The position numbers and the translations under genes were made by a program. DNA of 64,000 bases from Pyrus communis (lineage: Eukaryota > Streptophyta > Magnoliopsida > Rosales > Rosaceae), in assembly GCF_963583255.1 (NCBI RefSeq), contig NW_026908883.1:124001-188000 (forward strand). The letters run 5' to 3'. Positions 46,890-58,715 of this stretch are shown here, in pieces. The notes below the pieces were generated by a model that saw nothing but the letters and a program-made list of their open reading frames with translations, did no database searches and had not been told where the DNA came from. The stretch's first letter is position 1; the number at the start of each line of letters is the position of its first letter.

Positions 46890-48029
46890 TCAAACGGCAT
46901 GGAATTGGTCCTTGAATGGAAGGTGATACTTGAAGTGAACCGGCATTGGTTTGAATTCTAGTGTAGGTGCCTGATTCAAAAAAAATAGCAAGTTAGTATA
47001 AAATCTAATGGAATTTGGAAAAAAATACTTACTTGTTTTGTCCGACAAGAACTCAATGACAAATACCACTCCTTTGAAAGTTTCAGGGATATTGGACTTG
47101 GCCAGATTGCAAGTGATGGTTATTACTTGTCCAATGTCATCAAATTTAACTTCTTTGGATTTTGTGGTTTCAAGAACGTCCTCTTTGATGGATTCATGAC
47201 ATTCCCTACTTGTCACCTTTGGAAGGGCTTCCAAGATGTCTTTTTCACCTTCTTCTTCCTTGGAAGTCATGAATCTGCAAGGAATAGGGATACTTGTTGG
47301 AACGGGGTTAAAAATAATGAAATTTGGAACAACCATACCTGTATTAGATGGCATAGGAGCAATAGGTGCCTCCGGTAAAGGTGTTTCCACCCTTTCCGTG
47401 GGTTGGGTGTATTCCTCTTCCTTGTGATTTGATTTTGATGGTTGAGGGTCCGTTCCAACCTCCTTGTCACTTCTCAACATGATAGCATTGGTGGTTTCAA
47501 ATTCTCCCTTCTGATTTGCAATGGTTGAACTAGGGAGTTCTCCTTGGTCGCAAAATTGTACTTCGAACTCCGCTATTTGCCCAATTTGCTTTTCCAGAGT
47601 AGTAAGTAATTGAAAAATCGTATCATTATCATTTGAATTACCTACATTACTTTGGGCAGGTTGTGGTGGCTGCATAGGCGTTGAATAGAACTCCTCATAC
47701 GGCTGCCAATATCCTTCTTGTTGAGCCTCATTGTCTTGATTTTGTAAGCCCTGCACCAAACAAATTAATTCATCAAGCTTTTGATTATAATTTATTGACG
47801 AACTTGAGTTTGGTTGGGCATATTGAATATGAGGTTGTGGTGGCTGCCAATATCCTCCTTGTTGAGCATTTTGAGGTTCCCACCACATAGAGTTTGAATG
47901 ATCACTCCAATCCGAATTGTAAGTATTGGAAAACACGTTATTCCTTGATTGAAGATTCAATATATCAACTCTTTGCATTTGAGACCTTTCCATGAGTTGT
48001 GACAAAAGAGAAGCATTATCAAGTGCCAT
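46890..48029 (-). CDS. Gag-linker-derived ORF of E (about 379 aa)
   Basis: Longest copy of the patched ORF. It starts MALDNASLLSQL. It carries two W/Q/P-rich repeats (GGYWQPPQP and EGYWQPYEE), QIGQIAEF, the block NPVPTSIPIPCRFM, KDILE and the final PTLEFKPMPVHFKY. The matching D segments lie after the zinc knuckle and between protease and RT, and the order at the N-terminus is rearranged relative to D. The intron-like segment 46971-47032 (minus, 62 nt) has GTAAGTA, TACTAAC and CAG. The frame is open in all three copies despite missing every enzymatic domain. Confidence 0.6.
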   Translation of the reverse strand: MALDNASLLSQLMERSQMQRVDILNLQSRNNVFSNTYNSDWSDHSNSMWWEPQNAQQGGYWQPPQPHIQYAQPNSSSSINYNQKLDELICLVQGLQNQDNEAQQEGYWQPYEEFYSTPMQPPQPAQSNVGNSNDNDTIFQLLTTLEKQIGQIAEFEVQFCDQGELPSSTIANQKGEFETTNAIMLRSDKEVGTDPQPSKSNHKEEEYTQPTERVETPLPEAPIAPMPSNTGMVVPNFIIFNPVPTSIPIPCRFMTSKEEEGEKDILEALPKVTSRECHESIKEDVLETTKSKEVKFDDIGQVITITCNLAKSNIPETFKGVVFVIEFLSDKTSKYFFPNSIRFYTNLLFFLNQAPTLEFKPMPVHFKYHLPFKDQFHAV

Positions 48030-48100
48030 CTTGTTCTTAACAAACAAAATAATAAAAAAAAAACTAAATCTAAAAGACAATACAGAAACAAACAATCCAA

Positions 48101-48138
48101 GGGATTAGCAAATTTTCTAATCCCCGGCAACGGCGCCA
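48101..48138 (-). other. Primer-binding site and stem-loop of E
   Basis: On the minus strand 48138-48121 reads TGGCGCCGTTGCCGGGGA (tRNA-Asp). Hairpin GGGATTAG/CTAATCCC at 48101-48124 overlaps it. Confidence 0.9.
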
Positions 48139-48143
48139 AAATT

Positions 48144-50800
48144 TGATGCGAGATTTATACGCACACAAATTAAACCCTCTTTTTGACAATTGTAGTACAA
48201 GTATAAGTAGGGATCGTTCTGGACCGGGGATTAGGAGGGATTGTTAATCACTTGGATTTGACTTAAAAACGTAAAAACATAATATAAAACACTAAACTAG
48301 ACTCAAAGAATGTAAAACTAAACTTTAAAACACTAAAACAAATCAAAAGACTCAAAATGCTTTTAAAAACACAAACTAAAATGCTATACTAAACTCGAAG
48401 AATTCAAAACTAAAAATAAGAAAGATTAAGACTAAGACTTTAAACGAAATATGGGGGGATTGATTTTGGACGAATTTAAACTAAAATGGATAGATTGTAA
48501 AGAAAACAAATTGTAAATATGAAATTGACGGAAATGAATGGATGGTATGGCTAGCTAAGGGGTTCATCTCCATACATGTTACACTTGCATAATAAAATGG
48601 TTTCCAATTGCATTTCAATAAACCATGAATTCTCAACACCCCGGGTTAATTAGGTCCGCTTAAATTAACCGTCAAGTTTTCCTTAAGTTAATGAATTGGA
48701 TGATTGCATACGACAACCCAAAGCATTCCTCACAAGTTCCCTACATGAATTGCATAATAGAGAAACAAGCAAGAATCATTAAGCATCATGAAAACTATAA
48801 GTGTTGACGAGGCATTCGTTACTATGATTGCATGAAACTTATGCCAAGAATTTGTTTAACACGATTGTTTATAAGCAACCTCCACTACTTGTGAATATAA
48901 GTTCATAACGATTAGGTGAAACTCACTTATATTCTAGCGTCATATTCATGCATGAAAATTAAGCGCGCATTCTTAATAAACATACATAAATAAGTTATCA
49001 ATCAAACGGTTAAACAAATTGAATCCACAACTTATGAAACGCAATTAGAAGTAATCAAATCAAAATGCAAGCATAAACATATATTTCGAATCCCCCCCTA
49101 GCTAAAGGGGGGTTTAGTTCCTCATACAAAACAAACAGAATTGAAATTAAACATTGAAATCAAAGAAACGCCTAAACATTCCAACAACTCAAACTTGAAT
49201 TGTATGAACGTTTAGGCCCTCTTCTCTTCCTCTTTATTGTAGCATAAGGTCTAGGGATAATTGGTTTGGGGGATGGAAGTGTGGAATGGAAAAGGAATTA
49301 TGGAAATAGGTGAGGAGTGGTGGAGAAAATGGTGCAGAAAATGGAGAGAAACTCACGGCTAGAGAAGGAATGGAGTGTTTGTGTTGTGGTATCTACAATG
49401 GAATGAGATGTTCTTTGAATGAATGAATGCAAGGGTATTTATAGGAGTAATGGAGGGAACATGACAGCTAGGAGGTGGGTGGAAATGTGGCTGCAAGTTT
49501 GGTGAATGATTATGAGTGAATGCATGTGAATGTGGCTAGGTTGGAAAGCTGGAAATCTGAAAATGCAAATGGGAATGCTGAAATGCAAAGGTGGCCACGG
49601 TTTTGAGTGTGTTTTGTGTTGGAAATGCATGTGAATGCATGTGAATGTTGTTTGTGTGAAGTGTGTGTGGGTTAAAGAGTGAATGGTGGTGTAATGATGA
49701 AGTGTGATGGCTGAAAATGTCAAGGGAAATGCATGTGATTGCAAGGCAAAGAATTTCAGGATGCATGTGTGTTGGTGTGTTGTGTGATTTGTTTTGTGGT
49801 TAATGGGAATGTGGTTGAATGATTAAATGGACATGTGGGGTGTAATTGCAAAGGGAATGCAAAGTGAATGAATAATGAATGCATGTGCACTGTTTTTGGG
49901 AGAAAGGTGGCTGAATGTGCATGTGAATTAGGTTGTGAAAACATGTGGAATGTGGCTGGAATTGATGAGTAATGCACGGTTTTGTTGTTGGTTCTTTGGT
50001 GATGAATGCAATGATGAAATGGATGGGAGTGCATGTGTGTTAGGTGGTGTAATGATGAAGTGGGAAGTGGAAGAATGTGGTTGGAAATGGCTAAGGGGAT
50101 GCACGGCTAGGAAGAAGAATGAATGATGTGCATGTGTGTGAATGCATGTGTTTAAATGGTTGAAATGTGTAGATGATTATGAGTATGATAAGTGATAAGT
50201 GAATGATATGTTAAGTGATAAATGAATGATATGTTAAGTGATAAATGAATGATATGTGGTAAGTGATAAGTGAATGGAAGTGATAAGTGAATGGTTTGAT
50301 AAGTGATAAGTGAGTGGAAGTGATAAGTGATAAATGAATGATATGTTAAGTGATAAATGAATGATATGTGGTGAGTGATAAGTGAATGATATGATAAGTG
50401 AATGCTTTAAGTGTTTAAAATAGGGAACAAAGCCCTTCCTTGCATGGCAAGGAAGGGGGACACAAGGAAACACACGACAATGTCCTAAGGTTGCAAGGAA
50501 TGTTGTTTTTGTGTTCTAAAATGCGTAGGAGTCTTCAATGATGCTTAAACATGAGGTCTTTTAGGATTTAACTTTCCTACTTCAAGTCTTTAATTTCGTC
50601 CATCCTCTTGGCTCCAAGCATATGATATCCATTCCAATCTCTAATTTGCTCCAAAAGGCTCCAAAAGGCATTCTTTTGCATACCTTGCCCTTAGAACCTG
50701 AAAACACACAAAAGAAGCATAAAGGACTAAAATAACTAGAGAAACATAACGTAAATGCACGAGAACAAGCCATTTAAGTCGCATGAATATGCTCCTATCA
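48144..50800 (-). repeat. 5' LTR of E
   Basis: 2,657 bp, TGATAGGAGC (50800) to CGCATCA (48144) on minus. Minus TATA box near 49435-49442. One base differs from the other LTR by eye. Confidence 0.95.
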
Positions 50801-50805
50801 ACCAT
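50801..50805. other. Right target duplication of E (ACCAT)
   Basis: Second copy of the 5-bp duplication, after which the D LTR resumes. Confidence 0.92.
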
Positions 50806-52035
50806 CAACCCTTGCCGCACCACCCCACCTACCTAAAACCATCCAAAATCCATAAAATCGTCCACAAACTCACCATAGACCCTTGTGCCGTGACCTAGCA
50901 AGGAGGAGGAGAAGGAAGACCAAGCCTTGGGCGTTTGTACATTCAAGTTGGAGTGTTGGACGTGTCTAGGTGTAATCTATCTTTTATTTTCAATGTTTAA
51001 ATCTATATTGCTTTGTTTTGTCATGAACATGAGAGGCTAAACTCGTTTTAGCCTAGGGATGCTTTGAAACCATGATTACAATTATAATATGATTTGATTA
51101 ATTCCAGTTGTGATTTCATAAATTGTGAATGCAATTTACTTAACCGTTTGATGGATAACTTATTCTTGCATGTTTATTAGGGAGGCCTACTTAATTTGCA
51201 TGCTTGAATTTGGGGCTAGAATATAAGGGTGTTTCACATAATCGTCACAAACTTATATTCACAAGTAGTTAAGGTTGTTTTCACAATCATGTTAAGTAAA
51301 TTCCTAGCATGCGTATCATGATGTCATAGTTACAAGTGCTTTGTCAATACTTATGGTTTCCATTGAACGTAATGATCTTTAACCGTATCTCTATTATGAT
51401 GTCATGTAGGGGACTTTTTGAAGAATGCTTTGGGTTGTCGTATGATGTCATCCAATCCACTAACTTAAGGGAAATCTGAGGGTTAATTAGTGATGTCACG
51501 GTTAATCTGGGGTGTTGAGGTTCATGGTTTATCGGAAAAGCAACTGGAAATCAATTTATGTTAGAAAGTATCATGTGTGGAGAAGTATCCCTTGGCTATC
51601 CCATCATCCATTAGTTTTTCTTATTTTCGTCCAAAATCTGTTTTAAAGTTTTAAGTCACTTGTTTTCTTTTACATTCGTCCAAAATCAAAACCCCCTTTC
51701 TTATTTGTTCCAAATCTGTCCAAAAGAGTCTTTTTGAGTCTTTAGAGTCAAAACCAAGTGTATTTTCGTCCAAATTAAGTCATAGAGTCTAAATTGAGTC
51801 TTTTTGGTTTTTTTTGGTTGTTTTGAGTCTTTAAAGTTTGTTTTGAGTCATATAAGTTAGTAAGAGTCTTGTGAGTCTATTTAAAGTGTTTTAAAACATA
51901 TTTTCACATCTTTGAGTCAATTTTCATTAGATTAGCAATCCCTCCTAATCCCCGGCCTAGAACGATCCCTACTTATATCTATACTACAATTGTCGAAAAG
52001 AGGGTTTAATTTGTGTGCTTATATATTTCGCATCA
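50806..52035 (+). repeat. 3' LTR of D, second part
   Basis: Continues the D LTR to TTTCGCATCA. With 39349-40276 it totals 2,158 bp, equal to the 5' LTR. By-eye differences from it are near 51175, 51281 and 51810. Confidence 0.93.
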
Positions 52036-52040
52036 GTGCC
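52036..52040. other. Right target duplication of D (GTGCC)
   Basis: Pairs with 29546-29550. Confidence 0.92.
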
Positions 52041-52533
52041 TCTGGAGATAAGACGCAAGCCTTTGACGGTCACTGTGAATTCGACCCTCAGATTCTTGCA
52101 GCTCATCAAGCTTCCTCTTCATCCCCGACGAATAGTTATTTGCAAGCACATGCAAACTTCTATTCTCGTACTTAAGCTGCTGGATCTCTTGCTTAAGTCT
52201 TTCCACCTCTGCCATCAACGATTCCACTTGGCGGGACCGAGCAAGCAGGCGTAGGCCCATGTTGGACACAGAGCTCGCACACTGAACACTAAGTGCGAGG
52301 GACTCTTAAACGGCCAACTCATCGGACCGTCCTGACAGCAGCCTACTATCTTTTGGAGTGAGGAGGTTCCTAGCTACTATTGTAGCTGTTGTGGCGTCCT
52401 GCATCACAGAGTCTTCACCTGAAAGAGGACCGTTAGAAGATAAAAAAGATGGGCGCCATACATTACCTTGACGGGGCGCAACCGGATCGCTGCTGAGACT
52501 CAAATCTAAGCTTAGGTTCGATGAGTTTGCCAT
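52041..52533 (-). pseudogene. 5' part of the antisense gene of C, with a premature stop
   Basis: Start codon at 52533-52531. Encodes the LSLDLSL N-terminus and the coiled coil. Codon 76 (Gln in E and F) is a stop here (TAA, plus 52306-52308). The gene is then cut by D. It was therefore broken twice, by a point mutation and by an insertion. Confidence 0.85.
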
Positions 52534-52639
52534 TTTTTTTCAAAAGTGTTCAAAAAGAAGGGGTGGATGGAGTTAAATTTCGAAGGGCCGGAGACGATGT
52601 TCAAGAATGGGAAATCTTCAGAGTGTGTATGTTGACGGT

Positions 52640-52990
52640 GATCGATAGCTCTATAAAAAGCTAAGGCGACGCGTCCACCGATTCAAAGAGCCGGATTTTC
52701 CGGCGTAAGTTAGGCGACGCTCCCTCGGCTTTTCAGAAAACGCGTTCAACTATGTCAAAAGATTTCTGACAAAGCTGAAAACACGTGGAGACAATCATCG
52801 CAACTACACATCTTTAGCCGACAAGCGCAAAGTTCGGCGACGCTTTCTCTGCTTTTCAGAAGACGCGTGCAGCTTTGTCAAAAGGAGCCGCATCTGCACT
52901 ACCACGTGTCGTTCAGAAAGCGAAGGGGCGTCGTTCAGAAATCAAAGGGGCGCCTGCTCAGAAATCGAAGAGGCGTCTTCAAAGATCGAA
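52640..52990 (-). promoter_or_regulatory. Promoter of the antisense gene in C
   Basis: On minus: CTTCGATTTCTGA-type repeats, G-boxes at 52903-52908 and 52782-52787, TATAAAA on plus at 52652-52658 (minus TTTTATA). Layout as in E and F. Confidence 0.55.
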
Positions 52991-55609
52991 GAGGCGCCAC
53001 TATTTCAAAAAGCCGGATTTGCGGGATCAAAACGTTTGTCGACAAGGGTAAAAGAACAGTACCACCACTTGATATTATCTCTATATATGTCGACCTTCGT
53101 CTTTTATGGCAGGGCAAACCTGAAGAAAATGCCCAACTCTCCCTCACCTCTGAGGGCGCACTCCCAGCAAAGCCTTTCGAAATACTCAATTTTTTCTTCT
53201 TCCCCAAAGATGATACCAGATGCCTGGAGTAAAGATGACCCAGGAGGAAATACATGTGCTGATTCATGCACCGCTTCTTCAAAAGCAAAGGTATCTCATA
53301 TCATCAAGGTCAAAAGCAAAAGTATCTCATATCATGCTCTTTCCCTGTCTTTTTCTTTGTCCTTGTTCTTACTCGCATGGCAAAGTAAAAGAAGCAATCA
53401 GCCGGCACTTGGAGTCAGTCTTCCGATCTGGAGCCAACTGCCTGGAACCTATTCCTGATTGCTTACCTAGCGTTGCTCTCGAGTAGTCATCTTCAACGGT
53501 TGATACACTTCCGGAGAAGGGACCACTTCTGCAAAGGGGAGCGAGTAAGGCAAGTGAAAATGATACATTGAAGCATGTGGAGACAAACATAGGCTGAGTT
53601 ATCCTCCAACCCTTTTCAATACGAATTGGAAAGATTGAACAAAGAAACAGATAAAAGGGATAAGCTCAGACCTTCGGGGGAGACCAAAAAAACCATCATG
53701 CTGCCCAGTTCAAGAAGTAGCACAAAGGAAAATCAACGATGGGCAGAAACCAGTTCAAGAGTAAGCCTGTGGAATCACAAAGATCAAAAGCCTCAATGCA
53801 ATTACCAAGGAGAAGATGGAATTTACACTCTATAACCAGATTTGCGTCTCTAAACTCTTCTCTTTGTTAATTACATTCTGCCATGTTTAGTATGTTTAAG
53901 TGATTTTTGTGTATTTACTTATGCTTTGTGTGAATCTATGCTTAAACCATTGAGGACAATGTTTGATTTAAGTGTGGGGGGGTAACTAAGTATGTTGATG
54001 CAAATTCGTTGAATTTTATCACCCATAACTTCAAGTGTTGTTCCTTGCAGTTTTAAATGTTTTTAAGGTGTTTTTAAACTGTTTTAGCGTGTTTTGTTTT
54101 ATAACTCCGAAAATCACATAAAAATTTGAAAAACATTTTTTTTGAAAAGCCTAAAAAGAGTGTTTTGAGTTGTTTTTGTGTCTTAGGGAACCTTCCAACG
54201 TTATGATGAGGATTTGGTTTGTAATTGCATGACTGTTAAAAAGAGTTATAAACATGGATGAAAGTTTGATTTACTCTTGGTATATGTTTAGTTATGGTTA
54301 TAATGTATGACTTCACATGCAATCATAAAAGAAAAATTCGTTTTTGTAACATGCTTGAAGGAAGGAACTCATAATAACGCTACATCCCTGTGAGACTCGA
54401 GCCATTACCTTCTTTGGAGAGTTATAATCTGTGATTTCTTGTTTTCTAAAGTTGTTGCATGATCTCATTATTTCTTGCTTGGTTGCTACTTAGAATGCAA
54501 TTGTATCATGATAGAACTAAATGCTAGAACTTATATCTGTTTCATTCAAAGCATGACATTGAGTTGCATAACATATATCAAGATGAAGTTGTGTAGTTGC
54601 CACCATAGCCAAATAGCCTTACTTCCCATATTTCGTATATATTAGTTTTAACCCTGTTGAGCCTCGTTTAGCCTATTTTCTTTGCTAACCACATCACCCC
54701 TTACCTAGCCTAGTATAGGACAGTCCACACCCTTGTTCTTAAAAGATAGTGAGCATGACTTAAATGAATTCCTTTTGAGTACATTATGAAAGAAAATGAG
54801 TGTGGGGGAGAGAATGTTTTGTTCTTAAGTGTTTATGTATGTTTTGAGAGTCAAAAGAAAAGAAAAAAAAAATTGTGAAAAACATATGAAAAAGAAAAAC
54901 AGAAAAGAAAAGAAAGAAAGGAAAAAGAGCTTGTTCCCCCTTGTTGTTCAAAAGATTGAGTTTTCATTCAAAAGTGAATTCTACGTTAATTCAAATGCTT
55001 TGCTCACTATGGCTTTAAGAATGTTTGTTTATCCTTCACCTTTCATTGTTAGCCAATACCCTAGCCCCGTTACACCCCTTTGACTTCTATCTTGATCGTT
55101 ATGTGTTCAATAATGTGGAGTTTGGAATTGATATGAGCTTATGGAATCACTGGTTCTCGTTCTAAGTAGTGGCATTCCATTCATGAGATCATATCTAAAC
55201 ATGCTTATTAACTCCAGAAATTGCTTCCTTTGAAAAACATATATGTGAGTGTTCGTTTTTATGTTTACATCAATCTTCTCACATATAACTAGTTTAAGGT
55301 GTGTAGTCAGAAAATCTGAGTGAAAATTGAGTGCATATATTGTAAGGAATTGAGCAAATTCTCTAAGGCATGTTACTACATTCAAAATATAGTTTTAAAT
55401 GCTTAATTGTGAATTAGTATGTGGTGACTATGATTAAGTATGTACTTAAGTGTAAAGATAACCAAAATATGTGGGAATAATGATTTTTAACATGTCATGT
55501 GCATTGGAAATCCCTGAGACGATTGTTGGAAGGTGTAGGTTGTGTTTTGTTAGTTTTGTTTTGTTTTTGGTTTCTTTTGTTTTGTTTTGCTCGAGGTCTA
55601 GCAAAAGCT
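52991..55609 (+). other. 3' non-coding internal region of C
   Basis: Polypurine-like motifs at about 53970-53982 and 54798-54811. A-rich tract at 54850-54930. Short frames are not supported as genes. Confidence 0.65.
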
Positions 55610-55624
55610 AAGTGTGGGGGAATT
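55610..55624 (+). other. Polypurine tract of C
   Basis: AAGTGTGGGGGAATT directly before the 3' LTR. Confidence 0.85.
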
Positions 55625-57803
55625 TGATAGGAGCATATTTAGGCGACTTACTTAGCTTGTTTTCGTGCATTTATATTGTTAATTCATAGTTGTTTTTGGC
55701 GTTTAAGCCATTTTCGTGTGTTTTTAGGTTCATGTGGCTAAGGAAGCAAAAAGATGCATTTTGGAGCATTTTGGAGCAAAATTGGACTTGGAAGGGATAA
55801 CTTATACTTGGAGCAAAAGGAATGGACGAAATTGAAGAGTTGATGTCACAAGGATTCCTACTTGAAGTAGCCACACACCTTCCACATTTCAGCCACATGC
55901 ACTTGTTCCTCCATCATTGCACCAACAACAACCAAACATGCACTCCCTTTAATCACATGCATAAATCAGCCACATGCATCTCCCATCACCATATCAGATT
56001 TCCATCATATTCACATGCATTCCATCCTTTAAAATATTGCACATGCACTCCCTTTAATTAATTAAGCCACATGCACTCCCATCCATTTCATCATTGCAGC
56101 CAACACATGCTTTCACATGCATTTTCAGATTGTCCCCTTGCACATGCAGCCACATATTCATTGCACATGCAATTCCAACCCACATGCATCCTTTAATCAT
56201 TCAAACATGCAGCCACATTCCCTCCTAGCTGTCATGTTCCCCCCATTTCACCTATAAATAAGCATCCATTGCATTCATTCTCATTCAATTCGTCCATATT
56301 CAGAAAATCATCCAAAACACCACCAGAAATCATCCGTGAGTTTCCCTACTAATCCAAACACCACTCCAACCACTCCCCATCCCTCCAAAACACTTCACAC
56401 TATCCCAAAACTCACCTTAGACCTTGTGATACAACAACGAGGAAGAGAAGAGTGCCTAAACGTTCATACAATTCAAGTTTGAGTTGTTGGAATGTTTAGG
56501 TGTTTCTTTGATTTCAATGTTTAAATTCAATTCTCTTTGTTTTGTACGTATGAGGATTGGAAGAGAAGAGTGCCTAAACGTTCATACAATTCAAGTTTGA
56601 GTTGTTGGAATGTTTAGGTGTTTCTTTGATTTCAAAGTTATGAGGAACTAAACCCCCCTTGGCTAGGGGGGGATTCGAAATAAATGTTTATGCTTGCATT
56701 TTGATTTGATTACTTCTAATTGCGTTTCATAAGTTGTGGATTCAATTTGTTTAACTATTTGATTGATAACTTATTTATGTATGTTTATTGAGAGTGCACA
56801 CTTAATTTTCATGCATGAATTTGACGCTAGAATATAAGTGAGTTTCACCTAATAGTTACAAACTTATATTCACAAGTAGTGGAGGTTGCTTATAAACAAT
56901 CGCGTTAAACGAATTCTTGTCATAAGTTTCATGCAATCATAGTAACGAATGCCCCGTCAACACTTATAATTTTCATAGAGCGTAATGATTCTTGCTTGTA
57001 TCTCTATTATGCAATTATGTAGGGGACTTGTGGGGAATGTTTTGGGTTGTCGTATGCAATCATCCAATTCAATAACGTTAGGAAGATTTGAAGGTTAATT
57101 AGTGCATCACGGTTAACTTGGGGTGTTGAGAATTAATGATTTATTGAAATGCAATTGGAAATCATTTTATTATGCAAGTATAACATATGTGGAGATGAAC
57201 CCCTTAGCTATTCTATCATCCATTCATTCCATTTCATCAATTTCATAGTTACATTCTGTTTTAAGTTTAATTTGTTCATTTAATTTAATTTCGTATAAAC
57301 CTCAATCCCCCTTTACTTTAATGTCCAATTTAGTTAGAAAGTGTCTTAGTCATTTTGTTACACAAATTCGTCCAAATTTGTGTTTGTGCTCAAATCTGCC
57401 CAGAAAGTGGTTTTTAGGCAGATTTGAGTGTGTTTGTGTTGTTTTAAGTCTTTTGGTTTGTTTTAGTGTTTTAAAGTTTAGTTTTGCATTCTTTGAGTCT
57501 AGTACAGTGTTTTATATTGTTATTTTACGTTTGAATCAAGCCATAATCTTAAATTCGTCCAACATTGGGTTTAAGGTCAGAAACTGCCTAGTTAGTGTTT
57601 TTAGGCAGTTTTGAGTCTCTTGAACTTGTTTTGAGTCCTTTGAGTCTTTGTGAACGTTTTTAACTTTGTTTTTATGTTTTTGAGTCACATCCAAGTGATT
57701 AACAATCCCTCCTAATCCCCGGTCTAGAACGATCCCTACTTATACATATACTACAATTTGACGAAAAGAGGGTTTAATTTGTGTGCGTATAAATCACGCA
57801 TCA
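55625..57803 (+). repeat. 3' LTR of C
   Basis: 2,179 bp. It differs from the 5' LTR by a 23-bp deletion near 57350 and about two substitutions by eye (near 55858 and 56436). TATAAATA at 56253-56260. Confidence 0.94.
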
Positions 57804-58712
57804 CAAGGACAAAGAAAAAGACAGGGAAAGAGCATGATATGAGATACTTTTGCTTTTGACCTTGATGATATGAGATACCTTTGCTTTTGAAGAAGCGGTG
57901 AATGAATCAGCACACTTCAATCTGCCGTTTCCTCCTGGGTCATCTGTACTCCAGGCATCTGGTATCATCTTTGGGGAAGAAGAAAGAATTGAGTATTTCG
58001 AAAGGCTTTGCTGGGAGTGCGCCCTCAGAGGTGAGGGAGAGTTGGGCATTTTCTTCAGGTTTGCCTTGCCATAAAAGACGAAGGTCGACATATATAGAGA
58101 TAATATCAAGTGGTGGTACTGTTCTTTTACCCTTGTCGACAAATGTCTCTTCGATATCAGAACGACGCCTCTTCGATTTCTGAGCAGGCGCCCCTTCGAT
58201 TTCTGAACGACGCCCCTTCTCTTTCTGAACGACACGTGGTAGTGCAGATGCGTCTCCTTTTGACAAAGCTGCATGCGTTTTCTGAAAAGCAGAGAAAGCG
58301 TCGCCGAACTTTGCGCTTGTCGGCTAAAGACGTGTAGTTGCGATGATGGCCTCCACGTGTTTTCAGCTTTGTTAGAAATCTTTTGACAAAGTTGAACGCG
58401 TTTTCTGAAAAGCCGAGAAAGCGTCGCCTAACTTACGCCGGAAATTCCGGCTCTTTGAATCGGTGGACGCGTCGCCTTGGCTTTTTATAGAGCTATCGAT
58501 CACCGCCAACATACACACTCTGAAGATTTCCCATTCTTGAACATCGTCTCCGGCCCTTTGAAATTTTAACTCCATCCACCCCTTCTCTTTGAACACTTTC
58601 GAAAATGGCAAACTCATCGAACCTTAGCTTGGAATTGAGCCTTAGCAGTGATACGGGCGCGCCGCGTCAAGGTAACGTATGGCGCCCTTCTTTCTTATCT
58701 TCTAACGGTCTT
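57804..58712 (-). mobile_element. Element I: internal region, right of the C insertion
   Basis: Continues I after the CAAGG duplication. It holds the antisense promoter and the first codons of the antisense gene, then joins the LTR directly at 58713. The rest of the antisense gene, the gag-derived ORF and the primer site have been deleted. Confidence 0.85.
58140..58590 (+). promoter_or_regulatory. Promoter of the antisense gene in I
   Basis: TTCGATTTCTGAACGAC-type repeats, G-boxes CACGTG at 58233-58238 and 58354-58359, TATA box TTTATAG at 58484-58490. Confidence 0.55.
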
Positions 58713-58715
58713 TGA
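58605..58715 (+). pseudogene. Truncated antisense gene of I (36 codons)
   Basis: Begins MANSSNLSLELSLSS, so the LxLxL pattern is kept although Asp has changed to Glu. After codon 36 it runs into the TGA that starts the LTR, through a deletion. Confidence 0.8.

Larger units (their letters stand above)
40277..50800 (-). mobile_element. Element E: complete, very young non-autonomous Athila-like element
   Basis: It is 10,524 bp with two 2,657-bp LTRs that differ at one base by eye (42227/50094 region), target duplication ACCAT, primer site and polypurine tract. On the minus strand: 5' LTR, gag-derived ORF, then about 3.9 kb holding an antisense gene and non-coding DNA, then 3' LTR. There are no protease, RT or integrase genes. 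It sits inside the 3' LTR of D in the opposite orientation. Confidence 0.95.
29551..52035 (+). mobile_element. Element D: full-length autonomous Athila-like retrotransposon, split by E
   Basis: It is flanked by GTGCC (29546-29550 and 52036-52040). Both LTRs are 2,158 bp once E and its duplication are removed, with about three differences by eye. D without E is about 11.96 kb. It has a primer site, intact gag-pol and polypurine tract. It lies in the antisense gene of C in the same orientation as C. No env-like ORF is seen after integrase. Confidence 0.94.
26031..57803 (+). mobile_element. Element C: non-autonomous Athila-like element containing D and E
   Basis: Two LTRs in the same orientation, a CAAGG duplication, a primer site at 28238 and a terminal polypurine tract at 55610. 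Without D and its duplication C is about 9.28 kb. The internal plan is a gag-derived ORF, an antisense gene (now split and with a stop), then about 2.6 kb of non-coding DNA. There is no pol. The LTRs differ, by eye, at about two bases plus a 23-bp deletion in the 3' copy, so insertion is recent. Confidence 0.92.
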
